Part shown: positions 9,051 through 16,695 of the stretch, one piece after another
Layout: the number at the start of each line of letters is the position of its first letter
Position numbering within the stretch: the stretch's first letter is position 1
Origin: Candidatus Peribacteria bacterium
Lineage (GTDB): Bacteria; Patescibacteriota; Gracilibacteria; UBA1369; 2-02-FULL-48-14
Length of the DNA stretch: 64,000 nucleotides
NCBI GenBank assembly: GCA_943357175.1
Contig: CALRGE010000002.1
Location: 62,001 to 126,000, forward strand
Direction: 5' to 3'
Program-made: the position numbers and the translations under genes
The notes under the pieces: generated by a model
Seen by the model: the letters and a program-made list of their open reading frames with translations, nothing else
Database searches by the model: none
Told to the model about the DNA's origin: nothing

Positions 9051-9184
9051 CTCCACCATTTGGTGGAGTGCCCAGTTGAAAATTCAGCGCGAAGTCACAG
9101 GAAATCTCAGTCCGGTCGTTGATTGGAGATGACTTGAAACTTCTTACTGAGTGTAAATTGGGCTCTAACTAACCCAAATTACAC
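9051..9184 (+). promoter_or_regulatory. Structured rpsO-pnp intercistronic leader
   Basis: Three helices can be drawn. The first is a 7-bp perfect hairpin, CTCCACC (9051-9057) with GGTGGAG (9062-9068), without a T tract and so not an obvious terminator. The second is a bulged helix of AAGTC (9092-9096) with GACTT (9131-9135) plus ATCTC (9104-9108) with GAGAT (9126-9130). The third is a 12-bp stem with one mismatch, 9151-9162 with 9173-9184, which ends 3 nt before the pnp ATG. In E. coli, pnp is autoregulated through leader hairpin cleavage; a similar role here is inference. Confidence 0.5.
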
Positions 9185-9187
9185 AAT

Positions 9188-11332
9188 ATGGAAAAAAAGA
9201 TCATTAAGATGGATCTCGCAGGTCGCGAGCTCTCTATCGAAACCGGCCACTTTGCACTTGCTGCAGACGGGGCTGTTACAGTTAAATATGGTGAAACCGT
9301 AGTTCTTTCAACTGCGATGATGAGCCACAAAGGGAAACCCGACGCGGATTTCTTCCCAATGACAGTTGAATTCCAGGAACGTTATTACGCTTCAGGAAAA
9401 ATCAAAGGTTCAAGATTTATTAAGAGAGAAGGAAGACCTTCAGACGAAGCAACTTTAAAGGCTCGTTTGATTGATCGTCCAATCAGACCACTTTTCCCAA
9501 AAGGAATTACGAATGAAGTTCAGCTGATCCAGACAGTAATGTCTGCAGATCTTGTGAATGAACCTGGAGTTCTTGGACTTATCGGTGCTTCTGCTGCAAT
9601 TATGATTGCCGGAATGCCATTTTCAGGTCCTCTTGCAGCTGCAAGAATCGGTATGATTGATGGAGAACTTATTGTTTTCCCAACAATGGAACAGATTGAA
9701 AAAGGTCAGCTTGATTTGACCGTTGCTGGAACTCTTGATGCAATCACAATGGTTGAAGCCGGAGCTTATGAAATCGATGAAGCGACAATGCTTAAGGCTT
9801 TGGATCTTGCTCACAAGACAATCAAAGAAATCTGTAAGTTTCAGATGCAATTAGTTGAAATGATTAAGCCGGAACTTCGAGAATACGCAGTAGCAAAAGT
9901 TACAGATGAATCTAAAGACTTCGTTAAAGAAGCAATTACTACAGCTGACTTAGAAACAGTTTCTGGAATCGACAAAAAGGCCGTGAAAGAAAAAGTTCAC
10001 GCTTTGGAAGATAAACTTCTTGAACACTTCAAGGCTGATATCGAAGCTGCAACAAAATCAGAAAGACAATTGACTGATGCACTTGGAAAATTGATCGACG
10101 AAAACATGAGAAAGAATATCCTTGAAACAGGTATTCGTATCGACGGTCGAAAATTAGACGAAATTCGTCCTATTTCTACTGAAGTTGGAGTTCTTCCTAG
10201 AACTCACGGAACTGGGCTTTTCCAGCGTGGAGAAACTCAGGTTCTAACTGTTACAACACTTGGTTCTCCTGGTGCTGCAATGATTATCGACACTATGGAT
10301 ATCGATGTTCAGAAACGCTACATGCATTTCTACAACTTCCCTCCATATGCAACTGGTGAAGTTAAGATGATGCGTGGTACTTCTCGAAGAGAAATCGGTC
10401 ACGGATTCTTGGCTGAACGAGCTTTGGTACCGGTTCTTCCTTCAAAAGAAGATTTCCCATACACAATGCTTCTAGTTTCAGAAACACTAACATGTAATGG
10501 ATCAAGCTCAATGGCTTCAGTTTGTGGTTCAACTCTTTCTTTGATGGATGCAGGTGTTCCAATCAGAAAGCCTGTTGCCGGAATTGCGATGGGTCTTGTG
10601 ACAAGTGATGAATTCAAACAGACAGGAAAAGGAACTTACAAAATTCTTTCAGACATTCAAGGTCTTGAAGATTTTGCTGGAGATATGGATTTCAAAGTTA
10701 CAGGAACTGACACTGGAATTACCGCACTTCAAATGGATATGAAAGTGAAAGGTATAACTCTTGAAATGATGGGTGAGGCAATGGCTCAGGCTAAGGCCGG
10801 CCGTGCATTCATCATGGCTAAGATGATGGAAACAATTGAGAAACCTCGAGCTGAGCTTTCTAAATACGCTCCACTTATTCTTACAATTCAAATCGATCCT
10901 GAAAAGATTCGAGATGTTATTGGTAAGGGTGGTGAAACAATCCAAAAGATTACCGCTGAATGTGGTGTTGAAATCGACATCGAACAAACAGGTCAGGTTG
11001 TGGTTACTGCTCCTGATCAAGTTTCAGGAAGCAAAGCCGTTGAATGGATCAAACGTCTAACTTACGTCCCTGTTGCCGGAGAAATCTTCGACGGAACTAT
11101 TACAAGAATCATGGATTTCGGATGTTTCGTTGAATTCTTACCTGGAAAAGAGGGACTAGTTCACATCTCAAAACTTCGACCATACCGTGTTGAAAACGTT
11201 GCGGACGAAGTGAAAGTTGGCGACAAAGTTAAGGTTAAACTTACTGAAATCGACGACCAAGGCCGAAACAACCTTTCAATGAAAGAGTTCTACGTCGACA
11301 AAAAGCCACTTCCTAAGCCGGAAGGATTCTAG
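9188..11332 (+). CDS. pnp: Polyribonucleotide nucleotidyltransferase (PNPase)
   Basis: 714 aa. It degrades RNA phosphorolytically from the 3' end as a trimer. Two RNase PH-like domains are visible (about 1-220 and 310-540, the second with GTGLFQRGETQVLTVTTLG and the FYNFPPYATGEV region). A KH domain (IGKGGETIQKI, near 575-590) and a C-terminal S1 domain (EIFDGTITRIMDFGCFVEFLPGKEGLVHISKL) follow. The length is typical. It lies downstream of rpsO. The 5' leader hairpin ending 3 nt before the ATG, and the hairpin chain after the stop, suggest control at RNA level. Confidence 0.98.
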   Translation: MEKKIIKMDLAGRELSIETGHFALAADGAVTVKYGETVVLSTAMMSHKGKPDADFFPMTVEFQERYYASGKIKGSRFIKREGRPSDEATLKARLIDRPIRPLFPKGITNEVQLIQTVMSADLVNEPGVLGLIGASAAIMIAGMPFSGPLAAARIGMIDGELIVFPTMEQIEKGQLDLTVAGTLDAITMVEAGAYEIDEATMLKALDLAHKTIKEICKFQMQLVEMIKPELREYAVAKVTDESKDFVKEAITTADLETVSGIDKKAVKEKVHALEDKLLEHFKADIEAATKSERQLTDALGKLIDENMRKNILETGIRIDGRKLDEIRPISTEVGVLPRTHGTGLFQRGETQVLTVTTLGSPGAAMIIDTMDIDVQKRYMHFYNFPPYATGEVKMMRGTSRREIGHGFLAERALVPVLPSKEDFPYTMLLVSETLTCNGSSSMASVCGSTLSLMDAGVPIRKPVAGIAMGLVTSDEFKQTGKGTYKILSDIQGLEDFAGDMDFKVTGTDTGITALQMDMKVKGITLEMMGEAMAQAKAGRAFIMAKMMETIEKPRAELSKYAPLILTIQIDPEKIRDVIGKGGETIQKITAECGVEIDIEQTGQVVVTAPDQVSGSKAVEWIKRLTYVPVAGEIFDGTITRIMDFGCFVEFLPGKEGLVHISKLRPYRVENVADEVKVGDKVKVKLTEIDDQGRNNLSMKEFYVDKKPLPKPEGF

Positions 11333-11335
11333 TAG

Positions 11336-11433
11336 TCACCGAAGGTGAGCATTAGGGGCGTGAGCCCGCACTTAAGCGCAATGTTGCGCTACTAAGAAAA
11401 TCACAAGAGCCCTCAGAAACGGGGGCTCTTTAC
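11336..11433 (+). terminator. pnp 3' hairpin chain ending in an intrinsic terminator
   Basis: Four successive hairpins follow the pnp stop: TCACC-GAA-GGTGA (11336-11348); GGGC-GTGA-GCCC with a GNRA tetraloop (11356-11367); AGCGCAA-TG-TTGCGCT (11375-11390); and AGAGCCC (11406-11412) with GGGCTCT (11423-11429), followed by TTT. The last is the likely terminator. The first three may protect the 3' end. Confidence 0.65.
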
Positions 11434-11527
11434 TTATATAGAATTATTTTTTGATATGCCGCCGGCGGCACTTTCCAATACCCTCAAGGGCACCTTCGGC
11501 CTGTAAAAGTGCACCCGGGTGCAGTTC

Positions 11528-11556
11528 TTGACGAATTTGTTGATTGCATGCATAAT
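11528..11556 (+). promoter_or_regulatory. Promoter of the 273-aa unknown gene; predicts a leaderless mRNA
   Basis: TTGACG (11528-11533), 17-bp spacer, CATAAT (11551-11556). Only 7 nt separate the -10 from the ATG at 11564, so transcription should start at or next to the start codon. Confidence 0.65.
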
Positions 11557-11563
11557 ATCTTCT

Positions 11564-12382
11564 ATGAACCCAAAGGAATCATTCGATTGGATCACCAGCC
11601 ACTCTGAAAAATTACTATTAGAGAATCCTTCAGCTACACGAAGATACAAGAATGGTTTGGGCTTGCAGCTTGCCGTAAAGGACAAGAAAGAATTTGAAGA
11701 TCTTTATGCAGATTCCGATTTCATTGGTATATTTGAGTATATTGTTAGAAGAGCGGGAATTATTTTACTTCGCGCTGAAGATGATGCTGAATTTAAACTT
11801 GGTCGTGGTGTACCGGCATCCCTTGAAGACGGAAATTATTCAATTCCTTTTCATGTTGATATTAAGCTGGCAGAGGAAGGTCAAAGAGGAAAACGGACAG
11901 GTCCTGATTATTTGAATTACAATATCTGGTTTGATGGAGTTCAGGGTTTGTATCAAAACCCACAAGCGGAGGGGCGACAAGCTGACACTTTAATCGCTAG
12001 AGTTCGTAATGTAAGAGAGGCAATTGCCAATCTTCCTGATATGGAAAGGACACGCTTACATAATGTAACAGATCTATTAACCGGAAATAGAACCCCATAC
12101 TCCTGCAAAGCGACAAGTTTAATTCAGGCTTGGAACATTCTAACCCATCCAGGTACTTTAGATGATAAAGCACTGAAAAAAGCCGAAATTATCAACAAAA
12201 TGATCTTTGCCAGCACACAAAATCTAGTGCGCATCCCCTGGGCCAGTCCTGAGTTATCTAAAGGTGGAGCCGCTCTATTTTGGGATGCAGGCGAACAAGG
12301 CAATACTACTCGTACTTTTGTGCACGCTCGAGACAATCTAAAAGCGTTAACAGAAGCAGATCCGCGTTTATATAGGATCTAA
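11564..12382 (+). CDS. Unknown cytoplasmic protein, possibly a jelly-roll (Fe/2OG-type) fold
   Basis: The start is placed at 11564 (MNPKESFDW, 272 aa) because the promoter ends at 11556; the upstream ATG at 11519 would precede transcription. I do not recognise the family. The middle has an H-x-D pair (IPFHVDIKL), and near the C-terminus a His is followed by Arg (TRTFVHARDNL) after LFWDAGEQGN. That arrangement recalls the HxD...H metal triad of double-stranded beta-helix dioxygenases, but the similarity is weak and may be chance. It converges on the nitroreductase gene with a 4-bp overlap and probably stands alone. Confidence 0.6.
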   Translation: MNPKESFDWITSHSEKLLLENPSATRRYKNGLGLQLAVKDKKEFEDLYADSDFIGIFEYIVRRAGIILLRAEDDAEFKLGRGVPASLEDGNYSIPFHVDIKLAEEGQRGKRTGPDYLNYNIWFDGVQGLYQNPQAEGRQADTLIARVRNVREAIANLPDMERTRLHNVTDLLTGNRTPYSCKATSLIQAWNILTHPGTLDDKALKKAEIINKMIFASTQNLVRIPWASPELSKGGAALFWDAGEQGNTTRTFVHARDNLKALTEADPRLYRI

Positions 12383-12948
12383 GCCCAAATCATCTCTGCC
12401 GTCGCCTTTCTCGATCGAGGAGCCATCGCTCTTTCACGTACACCGTCTGGTAGACTTGCAACATCACCGGGATAGCCAATTGCAATAACCGCAGCAGGTT
12501 CAAAATCATCTCCGATCGCAAAAAGTTCACGCGCCTTTTCGACACTGAATCCGCCCATTTCATGCATGCCCAAGTCCATAGATGTAGCCTGCAGATACAT
12601 GTAGCCGGTAGCACAACCAACGTCGTGCATAGCATGACGATTCGCACTCTTATTAAAAGCGTAAAATTTCTTGGCAACTGAAAGCATCAAAACCGGAGCA
12701 ACCCGCGCGTAAGCATTTCCTTCCATCAAACATTCGGCCAATTTAGCGTGAGCTTCGTCACCTTTGTAGCCAATAACATACTGCCAAGGCTGTTCATTGT
12801 AAGAAGAAGGAGCCCATCGCGCCGCCTCGAGCAAACTTGCAATTTTATCTTTTTCGACTTCGCGCTCTTCGAAGGCCATATTTGCATATCTATTCGCAAT
12901 TACATCAAGAATCGGCTGCTCAGTTTTTGCTGGTCGAGTATTTAACAT
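12379..12948 (-). CDS. Nitroreductase-family FMN oxidoreductase
   Basis: 189 aa, typical for the compact nitroreductase fold. Visible features are the N-terminal RYANMAFEEREVEKDKI segment, the FMN-contact block ARWAPSSYNEQPWQYVIG near residue 45-60, the DVGCATGYMYLQATSMDLG helix, and the terminal IAIGYPGD strand. Such enzymes reduce nitro, quinone or flavin substrates with NAD(P)H; the natural substrate is not predictable. It has its own promoter (12972-13000, minus strand) and is read away from tRNA-Gly. Confidence 0.9.
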   Translation of the reverse strand: MLNTRPAKTEQPILDVIANRYANMAFEEREVEKDKIASLLEAARWAPSSYNEQPWQYVIGYKGDEAHAKLAECLMEGNAYARVAPVLMLSVAKKFYAFNKSANRHAMHDVGCATGYMYLQATSMDLGMHEMGGFSVEKARELFAIGDDFEPAAVIAIGYPGDVASLPDGVRERAMAPRSRKATAEMIWA

Positions 12949-12971
12949 TTTTTATTTATTAGTGGATCAGA

Positions 12972-13000
12972 ATTATAGCAAAGCTTGCACTTTATTTCAA
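12972..13000 (-). promoter_or_regulatory. Nitroreductase promoter
   Basis: On the minus strand: TTGAAA (13000-12995), a 17-bp spacer and TATAAT (12977-12972), the -10 being preceded by TGC (extended -10). The start codon is 23 nt further. Confidence 0.7.
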
Positions 13001-13029
13001 ACTTCGATAAATTTGTCCCTGCACCACGA

Positions 13030-13104
13030 GCAGGTATCGTATAGTGGTTATTATGCGGCCTTGCCAAGGCCGAGATACGAGTTCGATTCTCGTTACCTGC
13101 TCCA
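13030..13104 (+). tRNA. tRNA-Gly (GCC)
   Basis: The cloverleaf is complete. The acceptor GCAGGTA pairs with TACCTGC, the anticodon stem CGGCC/GGCCG encloses loop TTGCCAA with anticodon GCC at 13063-13065, and the T-arm has GTTCGATTC. The CCA is encoded (13102-13104). Confidence 0.97.
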
Positions 13105-13106
13105 CT

Positions 13107-13120
13107 GCGACTTAAGTCGC
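13107..13120 (+). terminator. Perfect palindrome in the tRNA-Gly trailer
   Basis: GCGACTTAAGTCGC, 14 bp, begins 2 nt after the CCA. It could fold as a short hairpin that ends or trims the tRNA precursor, and it lies between the tRNA and the convergent 773-aa gene. No T tract follows. Confidence 0.4.
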
Positions 13121-13145
13121 TACCTACTTGAAATTAAAGAGTAGC

Positions 13146-15467
13146 TTATTTTCCAGCCGAAATTTCTTCAATAGGGATTTCGAAACCGGGATTGAAGCTC
13201 TTCTTAAATACGCTTCTGCCGTTAATAGGAGCAATTGCCCTACTGAATTCGTCCAATCTAACAATCTTTATTTGGTGTTTTACCCTTGGTGAAGTGTAGA
13301 TCAATTGCAGTTGCGTTGGGTTATTCACCATTTGTTCAGGTGATATTCTATTTCTTTTTCTTCTACTGAGAAACATATCGCCGCAATCACTGTCGGTTTT
13401 CGCTTTATTCATATCCATACAAATATTGGAGAAGAAATGACCAACATCTTCAAACCTACGGTACACCTCTATAGGCCGTTCCTTTGTAGCCAAGATTGTG
13501 TGAAAGGGAGATTTGTTCGGACTGATGTATCGGAGGTGTCTCAGGTCGGTAGTTAGCATAAGACGAAAGGCAGTACGAACTCCAGCAGAGAAGGCATGAT
13601 CGGTAAGTCCAGTAAGTTTTCTTTGAAAATCAAGATCAAAACGACCTGAAGGAGGATATAGTTCTGAATAAGCAATGCCAATCGTATCGGCAATGATGGC
13701 AAAGGCCTTTTCAACCGCCTCAGCAACATGATATTCCTGCCACTTTCCTTCCTTGTACCCAGGAAAATCCAACAATAAGTTTTGGTCAAGCCAGTTCTCA
13801 ACTCGCATTTGGCCTAAAGCTTCTGCCACCAACATTGGAAGACCTTTTTCTCTTGCGTCCGCAACGGCATAAGTATCTGTACTAATAGACTGTTCAATGT
13901 CGTCACGTAAACGTTGTCTTTCAGTAGTAGAGAAAATGCCATCATGGATTGGATTTTGATTCAATTCAAGGCGTTTTGCAAACAAGGCCAGTGCACTTTT
14001 TGATAGGTCCCCATCTCGCTTGCCAAGTACATTAACTGCACACACAGCACGGTCACCCAATAATAACTTTCTAAATATTGTTGCTGATTCTGCCTGAATT
14101 GTCGTAGTGAAATCGAGGTTCACAATATCAAATGGGACATTTATACGAGGAAATGCCTCTTCCAACTTTTCTCCCACGGCTTGTATTCCATACCTCTTAG
14201 CCATTGCAAAAAAATCAGAGTGAACTCGTGGGCTACCTTCGAATCCAACGATGTTAGTCGGGCGAAACCCAAGTTCTAAGTAGCCTGGAATTTCTAGACC
14301 CAATCTTCCAGGCAAACAGGCCACTCTTAAATTGGGACGGTCTACAGGCTGGGTATGTTCTGCTACATATTTAAACCAGGTTGCTCTCCAAGCCTGTTTG
14401 ATAGGATTATCATAATCAAAGGTATCTCCTCTGGGTTCTACTGTGATCGGCTCCACTTGTACTTCGCTCGACTTTTGAATCACTTCTTCAGGAATTACCT
14501 GCTCACTTTTTTTCTTGTCTATATACTCATAAATCACCATTGCATCGCAGAATATGGCGGATTTTTTTATTTTAGCAGCCTCCCATAAAGCACCTGTCAG
14601 GTAGGCGGATTGTGAGTGAAGTTGCTGAGGGTTTCTTCCAAGCATATTAGCTGCTCTAGCCCTAGACTCAGTACGATATTCTTCTGTGGTGAGCAAAGTA
14701 ATCCCAAAGACCCACTGCCTTTCTGAATACAATCTCAAGCCCTCTAAGAAACTTTCGTCTGTTGGATTTGAGAGAAACTCATAGGGAGACCCAAGCAGGG
14801 ATGGTTTTTCCACTGGTTTTTGCTTTTCATGACCTCTGAGTTCTTTCAATACATCTTCAACAGTTTTGCCGCTCTCCCCAATACTTGCGTGAGCAATAGA
14901 AGCACTAACTGAACCCTTGGAAATGCCCAGTGCTGCCATCAAACCAGTTCTTAATGCGTCTCTTTTCCTTCGCGATGTTTGTACAACTTCACGTATGTAA
15001 GCCGCTTCTAATGAAGTGGCGGAACGTGGAGACAATTCGCCTAAAATTTGAGCAGGAGATCGAGATAAAACCCTGGCAGCATCTTCTCTTGCTTCATCCA
15101 AAATACGCCTTAATTCTACCGGGGTAACTTCTGCTTTGTAGGCCTCCTCGAGATCGGATAGCTCTTGTTCAAGTGCTCGCCGTACTTCAAGCCTAGCTTC
15201 ATCCACTCTCTTTGTTTCTACCAAAGCTCCTTGTAAAAGTGCAAGAAGTATATCCTTATCTTGTTGCTCCGCACCAAGTTCGCATAAAAGTTCATTTGCT
15301 TGCAGAATCAATACGCTGTCTTCTTCAATTTCAATATCTAAACGAGCCATCATTTGAGCCACCAAAGACTCAAGTCGAGTCAAGATGCCTTTTTGACCTT
15401 TTGGAACTATGGGTTCTGGTCCATAGAGCAGTTTATGTCTGACAATACTTCTTTTTGAACTTTCCAT
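13146..15467 (-). CDS. Large protein with a Rossmann methyltransferase-like domain, function unknown
   Basis: 773 aa, no signal peptide or membrane segment. Residues about 20-215 are highly helical and charged (coiled-coil-like, many Leu/Glu/Arg heptads). About 220-330 is a separate mixed region. From about 380 an AdoMet-methyltransferase-like Rossmann core appears: RVACLPGRLGLEIPGYLELG (motif I position), an acidic residue after the second strand in NIVGFEGSP, then PFDIVNLDF (motif IV-like) and a following helix-strand VCAVNVLGKRDG. The C-terminal 250 residues are unlike anything I recognise. It has no canonical DNA-methyltransferase DPPY/NPPY. It lies alone between tRNA-Gly and a 289-bp gene-free stretch, is driven by a strong promoter with a palindrome, and uses more GC-rich codons than its neighbours, all of which suggest acquisition. 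Confidence 0.65.
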   Translation of the reverse strand: MESSKRSIVRHKLLYGPEPIVPKGQKGILTRLESLVAQMMARLDIEIEEDSVLILQANELLCELGAEQQDKDILLALLQGALVETKRVDEARLEVRRALEQELSDLEEAYKAEVTPVELRRILDEAREDAARVLSRSPAQILGELSPRSATSLEAAYIREVVQTSRRKRDALRTGLMAALGISKGSVSASIAHASIGESGKTVEDVLKELRGHEKQKPVEKPSLLGSPYEFLSNPTDESFLEGLRLYSERQWVFGITLLTTEEYRTESRARAANMLGRNPQQLHSQSAYLTGALWEAAKIKKSAIFCDAMVIYEYIDKKKSEQVIPEEVIQKSSEVQVEPITVEPRGDTFDYDNPIKQAWRATWFKYVAEHTQPVDRPNLRVACLPGRLGLEIPGYLELGFRPTNIVGFEGSPRVHSDFFAMAKRYGIQAVGEKLEEAFPRINVPFDIVNLDFTTTIQAESATIFRKLLLGDRAVCAVNVLGKRDGDLSKSALALFAKRLELNQNPIHDGIFSTTERQRLRDDIEQSISTDTYAVADAREKGLPMLVAEALGQMRVENWLDQNLLLDFPGYKEGKWQEYHVAEAVEKAFAIIADTIGIAYSELYPPSGRFDLDFQRKLTGLTDHAFSAGVRTAFRLMLTTDLRHLRYISPNKSPFHTILATKERPIEVYRRFEDVGHFFSNICMDMNKAKTDSDCGDMFLSRRKRNRISPEQMVNNPTQLQLIYTSPRVKHQIKIVRLDEFSRAIAPINGRSVFKKSFNPGFEIPIEEISAGK

Positions 15468-15536
15468 AATACAAAGTGATAGTACACATTTCTTACCTTA
15501 CCTTTACCAAATGATGAAAAATTATTTGGACACAAA

Positions 15537-15579
15537 TATATAACATGGATAGAAACTTCTGTCAACATATGCATATGTT
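15537..15579 (-). promoter_or_regulatory. Strong promoter with overlapping palindromic operator for the 773-aa gene
   Basis: Minus strand: TTGACA (15565-15560), a 17-bp spacer and TATATA (15542-15537). The -35 overlaps a perfect 16-bp palindrome AACATATGCATATGTT (15564-15579). This layout fits repression by a dimeric regulator. The leader to the start codon at 15467 is about 60 nt. The rest of the gap up to 15736 shows no gene or repeat I can support. Confidence 0.65.
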
Positions 15580-15736
15580 AATCCTGAATTCAGTAGAATT
15601 GATTTCTGGCTGAATGCTGTATTCCAACTAAAATAATCAATGAACAACTGGGGTATATGGGTGTAGAGTTATATTACAATTGTCCTTAAAACATTCATCG
15701 GTTTTTCATAAAAAGGTGGTTTGGAAAATCAGTAGT

Positions 15737-15757
15737 TAGGTGTAAACTCCACACCTA
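15737..15757 (+). promoter_or_regulatory. Inverted repeat at the start of the aspartoacylase-like gene
   Basis: TAGGTGT (15737-15743) and ACACCTA (15751-15757) are perfect 7-bp arms; the last base is the A of the ATG. A TAAACT box (15743-15748) with TTGGAA 16 bp upstream (15721-15726) lies inside, so the site could be both core promoter and operator. Confidence 0.45.
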
Positions 15758-16635
15758 TGAAACAACTAGACGAAGCCATTTGGTCGATTTCCGGAAGCCA
15801 GGCTGGGAAAAAACTCACAATTGTGGGTGGAACACACGGCAATGAACGCACTGGTGTTGAAGTTGTGCTGAAATTAAGAGAAATGATCGAAGCCGATATT
15901 TTGAAAATTACAGGTGGAACATGCAATCTGATTCTTGGGAATCCAATTGCGATAATTATAAATCAGAAACGGTCAGGGCCTTTCTCTCCTGATCTGAATC
16001 GGTCTTACCCAACAGATCTTTTGAATCTTGAACCTGATGGAAGCTATGAGGATTCGCGTGCTCGACTAATTGCGCCTTTCCTGATTGCAAGTGATGTCGT
16101 TCTAGATCTGCATTCCACAACAAATCCTTCGGAACCCTTCCTTTGCTGTCTCAACTCAGAGCGGCATGAAGAAATCTATCGCTGGTTTACCTGCGATAAA
16201 GTTCTGGCTGATCCAAATTTTATTACTGGCGGAAGAAGTGTCACAACAGATGAGTACACGGAGGCTCATGGTGGCATTGGCATCTGTTATGAAACTGGTC
16301 AGGCAACTGATACAAGCCGTGTTGATGAAGTAATTAAAGATATTCTTAACTTGATGTCTGATCTAAAACTTATCGATCATAAGAAAACACAAAGCCCTAA
16401 CTCGAAAAAAGAAATATTCGAACTAGTTGACTCGATTATTGTAACTGCAGACGGTTTTCGATTTGCTGAAGGCTTTGGCAATCAATCTTGGGAGCAATTT
16501 AAAAACGGAGATGTAATTGGATATCACGGTGAGAAAGCACTACAAATGAACTACGATGGAATGACGGTCTTTCCACATACACCAATAAATAAGCCGGAAG
16601 GGAGCAGAGTCGCGTGTCTTGCGAGGAAGGTCTAG
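15757..16635 (+). CDS. Succinylglutamate desuccinylase / aspartoacylase-family zinc hydrolase
   Basis: 292 aa. The zinc site of the AstE/AspA branch of M14-like metallohydrolases is present: GGTHGNE with His27 and Glu30, the second His at 119 (VVLDLHSTT), substrate-binding DLNRSYP near 80-85, and a candidate catalytic Glu179 in CYETGQ. Relatives remove acyl groups from amino acids (N-acetylaspartate, succinylglutamate). The real substrate is open, since no arginine-succinyltransferase genes are near. The following FAD oxidoreductase gene is 60 bp away on the same strand, but no functional link is evident. Confidence 0.88.
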   Translation: MKQLDEAIWSISGSQAGKKLTIVGGTHGNERTGVEVVLKLREMIEADILKITGGTCNLILGNPIAIIINQKRSGPFSPDLNRSYPTDLLNLEPDGSYEDSRARLIAPFLIASDVVLDLHSTTNPSEPFLCCLNSERHEEIYRWFTCDKVLADPNFITGGRSVTTDEYTEAHGGIGICYETGQATDTSRVDEVIKDILNLMSDLKLIDHKKTQSPNSKKEIFELVDSIIVTADGFRFAEGFGNQSWEQFKNGDVIGYHGEKALQMNYDGMTVFPHTPINKPEGSRVACLARKV

Positions 16636-16695
16636 CTTTCCACACAAACAAACCTGTTTTCAATAGTAAGGCGAAGGTATACTAAGAACAGCCCA

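Noticed and set aside
13030-15756. Integrative element at tRNA-Gly
   Set aside because: I found no second copy of the tRNA 3' end near 15468-15756, and no integrase gene, so an att-flanked island is not supported.
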